A stretch of 64,000 bases of DNA from Puteibacter caeruleilacunae (lineage in GTDB: Bacteria > Bacteroidota > Bacteroidia > Bacteroidales > Prolixibacteraceae), in NCBI GenBank assembly GCA_005217565.1, contig SJCO01000016.1, positions 121,450 through 185,449 of the forward strand, in the 5' to 3' direction. Positions 55,772-63,229 of the stretch are shown piece after piece (the stretch's first letter is position 1; each line of letters opens with the position of its first letter). The translations under genes were made by a program, and so were the position numbers. The notes under the pieces were generated by a model. It had not been told where the DNA came from and did not search any database. It saw nothing but the letters and a program-made list of their open reading frames with translations.

Positions 55772-57004
55772 TTAATGAAAAAACAGGTAAGCCAGTAATA
55801 TTGAAGCAATGATCCCTGCAAAATCAGCAATCAAACCACAAACCACGGCATAACGTGTCTTTGAAATTCCAACAGAACCAAAGTACACTGCCAACACATA
55901 AAAAGTAGTATCAGTAGCTCCCTGAACCGTACATGCTACTTTTGATGCAAACGAATCAGCACCAAAGGTTTTCATCGTCTCAACCATCATACCACGAGCA
56001 CCGCCTCCACTCAACGGCTTCATCAATGCCGTAGGTAATGCATCCACAAAATCGGTATTTACTCCTACAGCCAGCAGTGCCATTCGAATACTTTCAACAA
56101 AAAGATCCATCGCTCCTGAACTTCGAAATACTCCAATCGCTACTAATATGGCCACCAAGTAGGGTATAATTTTCACCGCGACAGCAAATCCCTCCTTTGC
56201 TCCCTCAATGAAAGACTCATAAATATTTACCTTCTTTCTTAGCGCCAACAAAATGAAGATAATCATTATCGAGAACAATATTACATTACTCGCGACTCGC
56301 GAAATCAGGGTAACAGTCTCCCGTTCCTGTCCCGACAAAAACCAGATAAATCCTACCACAAAAGCTGTAAATCCACCTATGTAAGCCAGAATCGTTTTAT
56401 TGAACAAGTTAATCTTTTGGTAGATTGCAACACTGATTAATCCTGCCAACGTAGAAAAAAACGTAGCCAACAATATGGGAATAAATATATCCGACGGATC
56501 AGCGGCACCAAACTGAGCACGATACACCATAACAGTTATAGGCAGAATGGTTAATCCTGAAGTGTTCAATACCAGGAACATAATCTGTGCATTCGATGCA
56601 GTATCCTTTTTAAGATTAGTGGTCTGCATCTCTTTCATTGCCTTTAAACCCATTGGCGTTGCTGCATTATCTAGTCCTAACATATTAGCAGCAATATTCA
56701 TCATGATAGAACCAGTAGCCGGGTGATTTCTTCCCAATTCAGGAAATAGCTTCTCGAAAAAAGGTCCTATCAATCGCGTCATTATTCGTACAATTCCACC
56801 TTTCTCTCCAACCTTCATCAAACCTAGCCATAAGGTTAATACCCCTGTCAGTCCCAGAGATATTTCAAAACCTGTTTTGGCCATATCGAAGGTCGACTCC
56901 ACAATAGCTGGAAATACTTCAACATCGCCCCATACTAATAATTTGAATAAAGCAACCACAAAGGATGCAAGGAAGAAGAATATAAAGATATAGTTTAATG
57001 CCAT
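55772..57004 (-). CDS. SpmA-SpmB fused nucleoside-recognition-domain membrane protein
   Basis: A 410-residue polytopic protein starting at ATG 57004; the frame extends to a TTG at 57022. It combines the two halves known as spore maturation proteins SpmA and SpmB. The first half holds GLMKVGEKGGIVRIMTRLIGPFF and the block NHPATGSIMMNIAANMLGLDNAATP (read in parts). The second holds YLVAILVAIGVFRSSGAMDL and PLSGGGARGMMVE. Around ten hydrophobic helices are visible. Fused forms are common in non-sporulating Bacteroidota; the transported substrate is unknown. It lies 64 bp upstream of the alpha-2-macroglobulin gene and may be co-transcribed. Confidence 0.9.
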   Translation of the reverse strand: MALNYIFIFFFLASFVVALFKLLVWGDVEVFPAIVESTFDMAKTGFEISLGLTGVLTLWLGLMKVGEKGGIVRIMTRLIGPFFEKLFPELGRNHPATGSIMMNIAANMLGLDNAATPMGLKAMKEMQTTNLKKDTASNAQIMFLVLNTSGLTILPITVMVYRAQFGAADPSDIFIPILLATFFSTLAGLISVAIYQKINLFNKTILAYIGGFTAFVVGFIWFLSGQERETVTLISRVASNVILFSIMIIFILLALRKKVNIYESFIEGAKEGFAVAVKIIPYLVAILVAIGVFRSSGAMDLFVESIRMALLAVGVNTDFVDALPTALMKPLSGGGARGMMVETMKTFGADSFASKVACTVQGATDTTFYVLAVYFGSVGISKTRYAVVCGLIADFAGIIASILLAYLFFH

Positions 57005-57077
57005 GTAAGGGTAATTAAGCAAGATTTACCGGAAAAACCGACTCATCTAACATTATTGTTCATTTTTATGTAAAGAT

Positions 57078-57109
57078 AAAAAAATCCTGTGAGGCTAGCC
57101 CCACAGGAT
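57078..57109 (-). terminator. Intrinsic terminator of the GH29 gene
   Basis: On the minus strand ATCCTGTG pairs with CACAGGAT (57084-57091 with 57102-57109), with an inner GG/CC pair around CTAG. A run of seven T (57078-57084 as A on the plus strand) follows directly. This is a textbook intrinsic terminator 87 bp after the GH29 stop codon. Confidence 0.9.
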
Positions 57110-57195
57110 CATATAAATAGTTTTTAAATGCGTCAACCTAATTTAGGACAACATAAACTGTCCACATTTAAAAAATCTGTAAAATCGTTTGTTAT

Positions 57196-59394
57196 CTAAT
57201 CAAGGATATCAATTTCAGCAATAGTTGCCGACTTGCTTCCTCCTGCGCCATTAATAAGCTCAACTTGAACATATTTTCCTTTCACCTTTTTGTCGAACAG
57301 TTTTGTTCGTGGCGTTGGATCATTAATTAAGTTACCAAAATCAAAAGTCGCTACCTCTTTCCATTTTTTACCATCCATACTTACCCTGAAAGTTCCTTTC
57401 TCTATTAAACCTTTCTTAAAGTCTGTTGGTGGAGTATAAATAAATCCTCGAATAAGAACCTCTTTCTTTAGATCTAATGTAAAACAAGGCTTTCCATTAC
57501 CCGAGTTCCAGAATGTATTAATATCATTATCTACAGCTTTTTCCGCACTGTATCCTTGTTCTTTTGAATCAGCTTTGGCATCCCAATCTTTTTTAATGAT
57601 TCCGAACTCCACATCAGTCAAACTACCATCCTGATTTTTGTCGAAAGCTCTTGCCTTAACCTCTCCAGAATTAAGAAAAAACGGTTTTGAGTAAACCTTC
57701 GATTTCTTCGTTGGCTCTGAACCATCAATAGTATAACGGATAACAACATTATTGCTTAAGTTCTTCTGAAAATCAATACCATGACTTTTCCATGAGAATT
57801 TATCTTTCTTAGGCGCAATACTCACAATTCCGTCAAGATCTCTGCTAATATCCAATTGAGGAGGTCGTGGAGTATAATAATGTGCTGAAACAGCAGAAAC
57901 AGATGGATTACTTCGTCCCTCAATAATGCGCAGACGTAGTTTATTTGTCTTAACATCAGGAAACCTTAATATTCTCTTATAACCTACAGTAGTAGCTTCT
58001 GCAATCTGCTGCCAACTTCCATCCACCCAAGCATCAAGGGCATGTTTCTCTATTCTCTGGCTTTGCAAATGAATAGCCTCTTGAAGCACAAAACGGTTAA
58101 GCGTAATTGTTTTAGGCAATGTAATTTCAAAACTCCCTTTACCATTCTTTGCAAGAACATAGGTGTCATCATTATCATCAAGCAATGCCTTGTCGCCTTT
58201 TGCCTTTTTAAGCAAATCATTACCATAGGTTTCACGAATACGCTTTCCAACTTCAATTAACACACTTACATCTTCATCAGAAAAACGTCCCTCCCTATTA
58301 GGAGGTATATTAAGGAGTAGGTTTGTATTACCACCAACACAACGTTCATAGATATCAAAAACATCATCGGCACTACGAACACGCTGCTTATCATCATCGC
58401 GGTAAAACCATCCTTCTCTGATAGAAGTATCCGTTTCAGACAGTAGGAAATGAAGATAGGTTCCATTTACCAAAACTGATCGACTACCAATATCTCCGTG
58501 CATATCAGGGAACATATTCATCTGACGTGGATCTTCAGGGAAAGTAACAATATCCCATTCCGATTCGCGGGTAGCACCTGATTCATTACCAACCCAACGA
58601 ACATCTTCTTTCCCGAAAATTACAGCTTCCGGAGCCAATGTTTTAATCAGCTTCTTCCATGCCAGATAATTATACTTTTGTCCACCTTTGCGTTTCGGGT
58701 GCGCACCATCGAACCATACTTCATGTATAGGACCATATTCAGTCAAACACTCGAACAACTGATTTAGCATGTATTCATTATAGTCATCCACTTTAAAAGT
58801 AAAAGTAGTTTTGTTTTTAAAAGGTCGCCCTTCTACCGGTCTTGGAATCACCCTCTCGGTATATTCACTAAGGTTACCATATAACCCTTCCTTGTTTTCA
58901 ATCTGGTATAAATCAGCAGGAGAAAGGTAAACTCCAAGTTTTAAACCATATTTTTTACAAGACTCAGAGAGTTCTTTCAAAACATCACCTTTTCCATTTT
59001 TAAAAGGAGATGACATTACACCATGCTTGGTATAACGACTCTGCCATAAACAAAATCCATCATGGTGTTTGGCTGTAAACATCACCAACTTCATCCCAGC
59101 CTCTTTGGCCACTCGACACCACTGGTCGGTATCCAAATTCTTCAGGTTAAAAACTTTAGGATTTTCAAAGCCATCACCCCATTCTTTGCGAGTAAAGGTA
59201 TTTACACCAAAATGAACAAAGCAGGTATATTCCAGCTTTTTGTAATCATATTGGTTTTTAGTCGGCACAACCTTAGCCGCCTTCTCGATGATAGCTTGTT
59301 TAGAGTCGCCATCTTCAATTTTTACTGTGCTTTGTGCTTTTACATTAATCGCTAGTGCGAAACACAAGGCTGATAATAAAAATAAATTCTTCAT
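57196..59394 (-). CDS. GH29 alpha-L-fucosidase with C-terminal carbohydrate-binding modules
   Basis: A 732-residue exported enzyme starting at ATG 59394, where the signal peptide MKNLFLLSALCFALAINVKAQ begins. The GH29 barrel covers about residues 35-420: CFVHFGVNTFTRKEWGDG, MFTAKHHDGFCLWQS, LGVYLSPAD, and EVWFDGAHPK with the presumed nucleophile aspartate; NLLLNIPPNREG closes the domain. A discoidin-like module, a chitobiase-type module (VVIRYTIDGSEPTKKSKVY) and a final F5/8-type-C module (SAEKAVDNDINTFWNSG, ending IAEIDIL) follow. It should remove fucose from glycans outside the cytoplasm. A two-site direct repeat lies about 180 bp upstream. Confidence 0.93.
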   Translation of the reverse strand: MKNLFLLSALCFALAINVKAQSTVKIEDGDSKQAIIEKAAKVVPTKNQYDYKKLEYTCFVHFGVNTFTRKEWGDGFENPKVFNLKNLDTDQWCRVAKEAGMKLVMFTAKHHDGFCLWQSRYTKHGVMSSPFKNGKGDVLKELSESCKKYGLKLGVYLSPADLYQIENKEGLYGNLSEYTERVIPRPVEGRPFKNKTTFTFKVDDYNEYMLNQLFECLTEYGPIHEVWFDGAHPKRKGGQKYNYLAWKKLIKTLAPEAVIFGKEDVRWVGNESGATRESEWDIVTFPEDPRQMNMFPDMHGDIGSRSVLVNGTYLHFLLSETDTSIREGWFYRDDDKQRVRSADDVFDIYERCVGGNTNLLLNIPPNREGRFSDEDVSVLIEVGKRIRETYGNDLLKKAKGDKALLDDNDDTYVLAKNGKGSFEITLPKTITLNRFVLQEAIHLQSQRIEKHALDAWVDGSWQQIAEATTVGYKRILRFPDVKTNKLRLRIIEGRSNPSVSAVSAHYYTPRPPQLDISRDLDGIVSIAPKKDKFSWKSHGIDFQKNLSNNVVIRYTIDGSEPTKKSKVYSKPFFLNSGEVKARAFDKNQDGSLTDVEFGIIKKDWDAKADSKEQGYSAEKAVDNDINTFWNSGNGKPCFTLDLKKEVLIRGFIYTPPTDFKKGLIEKGTFRVSMDGKKWKEVATFDFGNLINDPTPRTKLFDKKVKGKYVQVELINGAGGSKSATIAEIDILD

Positions 59395-60089
59395 AATAGG
59401 TATCGTTTTACTGTTTAAACCATCCCAATTCAGCAATGGAAACAGACTTGTGATTTAAGTAATATTGATCTTCCGGGCCGCAAGTGGTAGCATACTGTTT
59501 TCTTTATTGCCTGAAGTCGCTTATTACTCGTTAACTTTTTTTCAGCATAAATTTACAACGATTTAGCAGACAGAACTATCACCCTTGTTAAATAATCTAT
59601 CACCATTGTTAAACCAACTAATATTCAAGACATTCCAACTAAGATGTTATATGAGTATTGCTTGTATTCAGTAACAGATTTTTAGCCTTGGTGCTAACGG
59701 TCTTCCTTTAATTTGAACGTAATGTGAAACTACCGCCTAGTCAAAACGACTGCCATTTAATGTTTTGTGATATCATCAAATTGAGCTTCAACGCCCTTAA
59801 AAATTTAGCTTTTATCAGGCAACGTTATGCCATAGAAATCGACATATTAAAGTGGTATACTTTTTTCAGTGTCAATTTTAAGAAATACACCATGTAACAA
59901 CAACATTAAAATATAAAAGGAAATTGTTCTAATCCCAACTACTACCAGCGAACTACACCTCTCATTAGCAACAACATACCCTCACAACTAATTAAAACGA
60001 TTCGAATGGGTTCTTCGCCATTGCCAGAGTAGTTAACATTTTTTAACATCACTTAATCTTTGCTTAACGTTGAGTTGTGTTTTATAACA
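59395..60089. other. Long intergenic region upstream of the GH29 gene
   Basis: About 700 bp without a believable reading frame. The part nearest the GH29 gene contains the direct repeat at 59576-59613. The middle (59620-60040) is AT-rich and shows no clear hairpin or promoter. At the right end lies the promoter of the candidate sRNA. The length suggests more regulation than one promoter needs, or a deleted gene. Confidence 0.6.
59576..59613 (-). promoter_or_regulatory. Two-site direct-repeat operator upstream of the GH29 gene
   Basis: CTATCACCCTTGTTAAA (59576-59592) and CTATCACCATTGTTAAA (59597-59613) match at 16 of 17 positions and are 21 bp apart, two turns of the helix. Direct repeats at this spacing are typical of AraC-type DNA-binding domains, including those of hybrid two-component regulators of glycan loci. 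It lies 182 bp before the GH29 start codon. Confidence 0.6.
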
Positions 60090-60097
60090 TATATTTG
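60069..60097 (+). promoter_or_regulatory. Promoter of the candidate sRNA
   Basis: TATATTTG (60090-60097) is a perfect TAnnTTTG box. GTTG (60069-60072) is a possible -33 box with a 17-nt spacer, two short of the ideal. No plus-strand gene follows. Confidence 0.5.
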
Positions 60098-60102
60098 CAG
60101 TG

Positions 60103-60216
60103 AGATTTTTATTCATAGGTTTTACACCGACGCTCGTCGGTGATAGTTAGTTTTATTGGTTTAGTTAGTTTAGTTAGAAGAGAAAAGGACGGTCCCCACC
60201 GCCCTTTTTGTTTTTT
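60103..60216 (+). ncRNA. Candidate intergenic small RNA of about 110 nt
   Basis: The stretch runs from a plus-strand promoter (-7 box 60090-60097) to an intrinsic terminator (60183-60216). It contains a perfect 8-bp hairpin, CACCGACG (60125-60132) with CGTCGGTG (60135-60142). A single-stranded part follows with three copies of TAGTTAG at 60144-60150, 60162-60168 and 60171-60177, before the terminator. No reading frame fits. I cannot assign it to a named RNA family. Confidence 0.45.
60183..60216. terminator. Intrinsic terminator shared by the candidate sRNA and the GH63-like gene
   Basis: AAAAGG-A-CGGT (60183-60193) pairs with ACCG-C-CCTTTT (60198-60208) with one internal mismatch around a CCCC loop. 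A T-rich tail, TTTTTGTTTTTT, follows on the plus strand. On the minus strand the mismatch becomes a G-T pair and a weaker tract follows, so it may also end the converging gene at 60244. Confidence 0.75.
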
Positions 60217-60243
60217 ATACAGTTACCATATCGTAACCATCAT

Positions 60244-61539
60244 CTATTTAGCTTTCTTTTTCACTTCATCATACAACTTTGCCATAGCCAATAATGGATT
60301 GTGTCCCAGGTAAGCTGGCGATGGATAATCGCGACCAATATTACCTTTACGCTTTACTTTCTTTGGATCCCCACCATGAGGATGATAAAACTCCCAAATC
60401 TCGCCAGTCTGCGCAAATTGTTTTGCTGTAGAATCCAATGCCCTTTCCAACAAGATTTTTGCTGCATCATAACGGCCATAATGAATACAGCCTTTAACAA
60501 TCCAGAATGTCATACTATTCCACACCGGACCTCGCCACATGCGCAATTCAAACTTAGGATCACTCATCGATACTGTTGTTACTCCCTGAACCGCCAAGAA
60601 ATGCTTTGGATTAAGAATAAAGTTATCAATCAAATAATCGGCCCGTTCTTTTGATGCAATACCTACAACCATCGGCCAGAAATTCTCAAAGACATAGTGT
60701 TGTTTTGAAGAATCATTTACCGACCAACTATCGAAATAACACTGCTTCTTATTGTTGAACAATTCATTATTAATGAAATCTTTCAACGACTTCTCTCGCT
60801 CTTTGAAGTAAGTCGATTTCAAACCTAATTCTTTTGCCCATTCTCCAGCAAAATGATACAATGCACACACATGACTGGTTGCATCGATACATGCCTGCGG
60901 ACCAAGGTCTGCTTCATCGAACCTTACACCAGCATCAACTCCACTCTCCCAGTGACGATCGATAATATCGTGATAAAAGAATCCCTTACCTTTGGCCTTA
61001 CGCTCATTCTCAAACCAGGTAATTTGTCGCACCAACGCTGTAAAAAAGTCTGGTAATATTTCTCGATTACCTGTCAGACGCATATATTCATCAACAGCAT
61101 ATACCCACATTGGAGGATGCCCTTCAGTAGTTTTATTCCATCGCACAGCTTTAACTTTACCATCCTTACGAGGGAACCATATACTTCCTGGCAATAATCC
61201 ATGTGGTTCCTGATTTTTGATATCGTTATACAGCTGATCAAGACCATGTTGTTTATCGTACACAAAGGCATCAAAAATTTGATGTACAATATCCCAATGA
61301 CCAAATGCCGGAGCAAACCAATATCCAGGTCCTATTTCCTCCCAAGGTCTGTCGAATGGATAGGTCGCCGGATGCGTACTCTTTTTGTGCAAGTCGAGCG
61401 TGTATTGCAACACTGGTTCCCAACTTTTCTTTCCCGGTAAATCGGTTTTATTACCGTTTAAATCTTTCCCTGCACTACTTGCAATACTGCATGCTGAAAT
61501 AGCAATTAGTAGCAAGTAATTCTGTACTTTCTTCTTCAT
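60244..61539 (-). CDS. GH63/GH37-like (alpha/alpha)6-barrel glycoside hydrolase
   Basis: A 431-residue exported protein starting at ATG 61539; the ATG at 61584 is disfavoured because a promoter box lies between the two. The N-terminus looks like a lipoprotein signal (LLLIAISAC, then SIASS). Trehalase/mannosylglycerate-hydrolase-type blocks are visible: WFAPAFGHWDIVHQIFDAF, RHWESGVDAGVRF with a candidate catalytic aspartate, RMWRGPVWNSMTFWIVKG, and EIWEFYHPHGGDP with a candidate catalytic glutamate. YLGHNPLLAMAKLYDE closes the domain. It probably hydrolyses an alpha-linked glucoside or mannoside; the substrate is not determinable. The GH29 gene on the same strand may belong to the same glycan pathway. 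Confidence 0.8.
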   Translation of the reverse strand: MKKKVQNYLLLIAISACSIASSAGKDLNGNKTDLPGKKSWEPVLQYTLDLHKKSTHPATYPFDRPWEEIGPGYWFAPAFGHWDIVHQIFDAFVYDKQHGLDQLYNDIKNQEPHGLLPGSIWFPRKDGKVKAVRWNKTTEGHPPMWVYAVDEYMRLTGNREILPDFFTALVRQITWFENERKAKGKGFFYHDIIDRHWESGVDAGVRFDEADLGPQACIDATSHVCALYHFAGEWAKELGLKSTYFKEREKSLKDFINNELFNNKKQCYFDSWSVNDSSKQHYVFENFWPMVVGIASKERADYLIDNFILNPKHFLAVQGVTTVSMSDPKFELRMWRGPVWNSMTFWIVKGCIHYGRYDAAKILLERALDSTAKQFAQTGEIWEFYHPHGGDPKKVKRKGNIGRDYPSPAYLGHNPLLAMAKLYDEVKKKAK

Positions 61540-61569
61540 TAATTTTTTATTTTTAGATTCTGGTTGAGT

Positions 61570-61577
61570 CAAATGTA
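61570..61577 (-). promoter_or_regulatory. -7 box of the GH63-like gene
   Basis: TACATTTG on the minus strand matches TAnnTTTG, 31 bp before the ATG at 61539. A -33 box is not obvious. ATACA and TGTAT at about 61600-61615 form a short inverted repeat just upstream. Confidence 0.45.
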
Positions 61578-61684
61578 CAAACATCGATCGTTGAAGTTTG
61601 ATACAGATGTTGTATTCACGTTAATTTAACCGTTAAGAATAAGGTAAGACACAACGCATCAACAACATGACAAGACCATGCTTA

Positions 61685-61864
61685 TCACTTGTTCTTAGAA
61701 TCAAAAAATATATTTAGGATATTATTTTCATAATCGTCGACCATTTCTCCAAGTATTTCTAGCTCATCACTCTCCGGAGTACCTAGTTTTGCATCAAAAA
61801 TTTCTTCCAACCTGCTCAACGCTGCATTGTAATCCTCTTCTGTTTTAATCGGTTTTAATTCCAT
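61685..61864 (-). pseudogene. Truncated HigA-type antitoxin N-terminus
   Basis: A 59-residue frame starting at ATG 61864. Residues 1-47 (MELKPIKTEEDYNAALSRLEEI, then LGTPESDELEILGEMVDDYEN) closely follow the conserved N-terminal helical extension of HigA antitoxins of the IKTEEDY type. The helix-turn-helix that should follow is missing: after YEN the frame becomes NILNIFFDSKNK and stops. No toxin gene is recognisable at the expected upstream place. It is most likely a remnant of a toxin-antitoxin pair. A functional short protein cannot be excluded. Confidence 0.72.
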
Positions 61865-61948
61865 ATCAAACAACTTTAATGGGAACTCAGTCTGACTAAC
61901 TACTAAAGTATCAAAAAAATCTCAAATTCTTCAGCTACCTCACTTCTA

Positions 61949-62080
61949 TTACTTCTTGTACCACTTAGTTCTACCGATGACCACATCTAAAAAGAGGATG
62001 TCAGTTTTTGTTGCAAGTCCAGTATTATCTCCTTCATATTTTGTTCCATCAAGATAAAGTAACAGTCCATCAACAAACAT
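61949..62080 (-). CDS. Possible 43-residue protein or gene fragment
   Basis: The minus strand has an open frame from ATG 62080 to TAA 61949 (MFVDGLLLYLDGTKYEGD, then GLATKTDILFLDVVIGRTKWYKK). It stays open about 60 nt further upstream. Composition is protein-like, but no family is recognised. It lies between two gene remnants, so it may be the tail of another broken gene. Confidence 0.3.
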   Translation of the reverse strand: MFVDGLLLYLDGTKYEGDNTGLATKTDILFLDVVIGRTKWYKK

Positions 62081-62117
62081 TACTGATTCCTTAACATTTT
62101 GATCTTCATCTCTACAA

Positions 62118-62366
62118 ATGTCGGACCTGCTGGATGTTTCTTTAGATTATCTGGTTGGTAAAACCGATGTACAACTGGACAAGGAAATTCTTAAAAGTAT
62201 CCTGAAACTTAGCAAGTTCTCCGACGAAGATAAAGACCACATCTTTGCTGTACTTGATGCATTCATCGGAAAAAAGAAAAATTCAAAGTATTCGATAAAA
62301 GCAAAAGTGTTTGAAATATTACATCAATTCGATTCCTTTGCTTTTAGGGTATCTTCAATGCTTTAA
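62118..62366 (+). pseudogene. C-terminal fragment of an XRE-type regulator
   Basis: An 82-residue frame. LLDVSLDYLVGKTDVQLDKEILKSI (read in parts) and FSDEDKDHIFAVLDAFIGKKK match the region after the helix-turn-helix of common XRE family regulators, whose HTH would normally precede SLDYLVG. Upstream in the same frame there is no HTH sequence, only a short stretch (SSSLQ) before the ATG. The gene has lost its 5' half. The last 25 residues (VFEILHQFDSFAFRVSSML) may be read-through beyond the original end. Confidence 0.68.
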
Positions 62367-62516
62367 ATCCAATACCAATAATATATATTGAACTACACCT
62401 CAAATATTGTATCCAACGTTTGGAGTGCAATTCAACTTATGGACTATGTGGTACAAAATGTTAAGCCAAACAGGTGATCGTCATGTAATTAATTTTAACA
62501 CCGACTATATATAACA

Positions 62517-62542
62517 AAAGCCGCATTTTAATATGCGGCTTT
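62517..62542. terminator. Hairpin terminator
   Basis: AAAGCCGCAT (62517-62526) pairs perfectly with ATGCGGCTTT (62533-62542) around a 6-nt loop, with T-rich sequence on the plus strand (ATTGTTTT). It lies 104 bp after the stop codon of the minus-strand membrane-protein gene. The rest of 62367-62645 shows nothing further. Confidence 0.75.
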
Positions 62543-62645
62543 ATTGTTTTAATTCACAAACCAGAAGCCTTATTTTCTGCGACATAGCCAGAGGCGCACA
62601 CAGAACAGTCAATATTGTTGTCTGATTGACTCAGTGAAGGGAAAG

Positions 62646-63191
62646 CTAAATTAAAGTCTGCAACTCATTTTCTATGGATAACATTTTCTCTTTTTGAAAA
62701 CGATACAATACATAAATTACTAACACTATTATCAAAATAATAGATATTCCAAATAGCACAAATTCAAACTTATCTTCCCTAATTGCCATTGTTATTATAG
62801 TTAACACAAATAACATCAGTAATACTGGTGGAATCAACACTCCATATGATACTTTAAAGATGATTTCAACTTGGTTATTATTCTCGTAAAATTCCCCAAA
62901 TATTGTTAGAGGTAATCCTCTCGAAATAAAAAAGAGATTGCTTTGTTTAAACATTTTAAACTTAGTGACAAAATATCCTATTCTCATTTCTGGAATAAAA
63001 ACAAAGTTTGCTATTCTCATAGAGTAGACTCCATCTTTATTGTTCCAACGGCAATAAGTCCTCTTAATGGTTCTTTTGAAAATTATAATTCCTGATTTAA
63101 AGTACCTCAAATTAAACCTATGAATATTAACTAATATATAAACATGGGCTACTAAGCAGACTAAAATAAAGACCAAAAATATTACCTCCAT
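62646..63191 (-). CDS. Uncharacterised membrane protein
   Basis: A 181-residue protein that I do not recognise. A hydrophobic helix lies at about 3-24, then a soluble beta-rich segment of about 80 residues (YFKSGIIIFKRTIKRTYCRW, then FVFIPEMRIGYFVTKFKMF). Two further helices lie at about 115-135 and 143-163. A short charged tail follows (FQKEKMLSIENELQTLI). No signal peptide cleavage site is evident. It stands alone between decayed genes and an insertion element, in a region that looks variable. Confidence 0.65.
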   Translation of the reverse strand: MEVIFLVFILVCLVAHVYILVNIHRFNLRYFKSGIIIFKRTIKRTYCRWNNKDGVYSMRIANFVFIPEMRIGYFVTKFKMFKQSNLFFISRGLPLTIFGEFYENNNQVEIIFKVSYGVLIPPVLLMLFVLTIITMAIREDKFEFVLFGISIILIIVLVIYVLYRFQKEKMLSIENELQTLI

Positions 63192-63229
63192 CCTTTCTTA
63201 ATTATCTTTTTATATCATTGCTGTCCCAT

